From Anaerotignum sp. (GTDB lineage Bacteria; Bacillota; Clostridia; Lachnospirales; Anaerotignaceae): 5,505 bases of DNA. Under the pieces are notes generated by a model. It was not told the DNA's origin. It worked only from the letters and a program-made list of their open reading frames with translations, and made no database searches. This document shows, one piece after another, positions 5,087 through 5,505 of the stretch. Made by a program: the position numbers and the translations under genes. The stretch spans positions 1-5,505 of the forward strand of contig JAHHTV010000107.1 in assembly GCA_020024395.1 (NCBI GenBank). The letters run 5' to 3'. Each line of letters begins with the position of its first letter. The first letter of the stretch is position 1.

Positions 5087-5505
5087 ATGTTAGCTTTTCT
5101 TTTAGTATTTACATTATCAAGCAATTCTATTCTTACATTTGCGTCTGAGTCCAATAGTGTTTCTGAAGAAAAATCATCTTCTTACACTTATATTGACTTA
5201 GGAACTGTAGAAACAAAAGGTTCTGTAGAAGGTGTTAGGAAGTCTGCGTCTCTGATTGCAGCAAGTATTGCTGGAATGATATCATGCTCTCCTGTGTTTG
5301 CATCAAAGGTTGGGACAAAAACTTATGACCTTGCAAAAAGTTTTTGGAAAGATGAAGCATTTTATGAATTTCATACCTATACAACAGAAGTAAGACTTGA
5401 CGGAGAATTTTCACACGATATCATTGATGAAAAAGTGGATATTTATGCTGATGAGGGATATACTAAATACTTAGATACTTTTGAGCATTCTTGTAAATCT
5501 TTAAC
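5087..5505 (+). CDS. Unrecognised, probably exported protein, N-terminal part (3' end outside window)
   Basis: An open frame of 139 codons that continues past the window edge; I do not recognise the family. The first canonical start after the in-frame TAG at 5057-5059 is the ATG at 5087, with a weak TTAGG ten bases upstream. Residues 1-19 (MLAFLLVFTL, then SSNSILTFA) are hydrophobic and end in TFA followed by SES, like a signal peptide h-region and cleavage site, but the usual N-terminal lysines are missing. An ATG at 5079-5081 followed by two Lys codons lies one frame away (ATG AAA AAA TGT TAG). One more A would give MKKMLAFLLVF in a single frame. Residues 20-50 are polar and Ser/Glu-rich. 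A second weakly hydrophobic stretch, SLIAASIAGMISCSPVFAS, covers 55-73 after an Arg-Lys pair. The remainder is acidic and rich in aromatic residues (Tyr, Phe). Leucine codons are TTA/CTT rather than the TTG favoured next door. The gene could be intact, frameshifted or variable. Confidence 0.6.
   Translation, partial: MLAFLLVFTLSSNSILTFASESNSVSEEKSSSYTYIDLGTVETKGSVEGVRKSASLIAASIAGMISCSPVFASKVGTKTYDLAKSFWKDEAFYEFHTYTTEVRLDGEFSHDIIDEKVDIYADEGYTKYLDTFEHSCKSL

Noticed and set aside
1..5505. CRISPR array, tRNA, rRNA, insertion sequence or attachment site
   Set aside because: No regularly spaced repeats, no tRNA cloverleaf ending in TTCRANY plus acceptor pairing, no transposase or terminal inverted repeats were seen on either strand by reading.

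Overview
The window looks like a piece of chromosome from a low-GC anaerobic Firmicute, probably of the class Clostridia. The basis is the AT-rich sequence, purine-rich GGAGG-type ribosome binding sites, TATAAT-type promoters, a clostridial-style methyl-accepting chemotaxis protein with tandem HAMP modules, and the strong use of TTG, GCA and AAA codons. This is an inference from style; no marker gene fixes the taxon.

Layout, left to right. Positions 1-1172 (+) hold the C-terminal part of a chemoreceptor whose N-terminal sensor domain lies outside the window. A perfect GC-rich hairpin at 1184-1219 ends it and serves equally well as terminator for the convergent genes on the other strand. Positions 2417-3781 and 1233-2402 (both -) form a two-gene operon: class II fumarase (fumC), then a small bacterial malic enzyme. 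The malic enzyme ribosome binding site directly follows the fumC stop codon. Together the two enzymes convert fumarate to malate and malate to pyruvate plus CO2 with reduction of NAD(P), or run in reverse.

A 147-base divergent intergenic region (3782-3928) carries a promoter candidate for each side. The rightward operon (3929-4874) has a 98-residue MTH1187/YkoF-type thiamine-binding protein and a 211-residue HAD-family phosphatase 13 bases downstream, closed by a rho-independent terminator at 4878-4909.

Positions 4910-5505 differ in character. There is a well-formed extended -10 promoter whose -35 overlaps a 9-base direct repeat, a leader of roughly 75 bases, and then the start of an unrecognised, probably exported protein that runs off the window. 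Its leucine codon use is opposite to that of the two genes just upstream. A six-A run at its beginning sits exactly where one additional A would join an upstream ATG-Lys-Lys to the hydrophobic segment and give a classical signal peptide. This end is the least ordinary part of the window; the rest is recognisable metabolism and chemotaxis.
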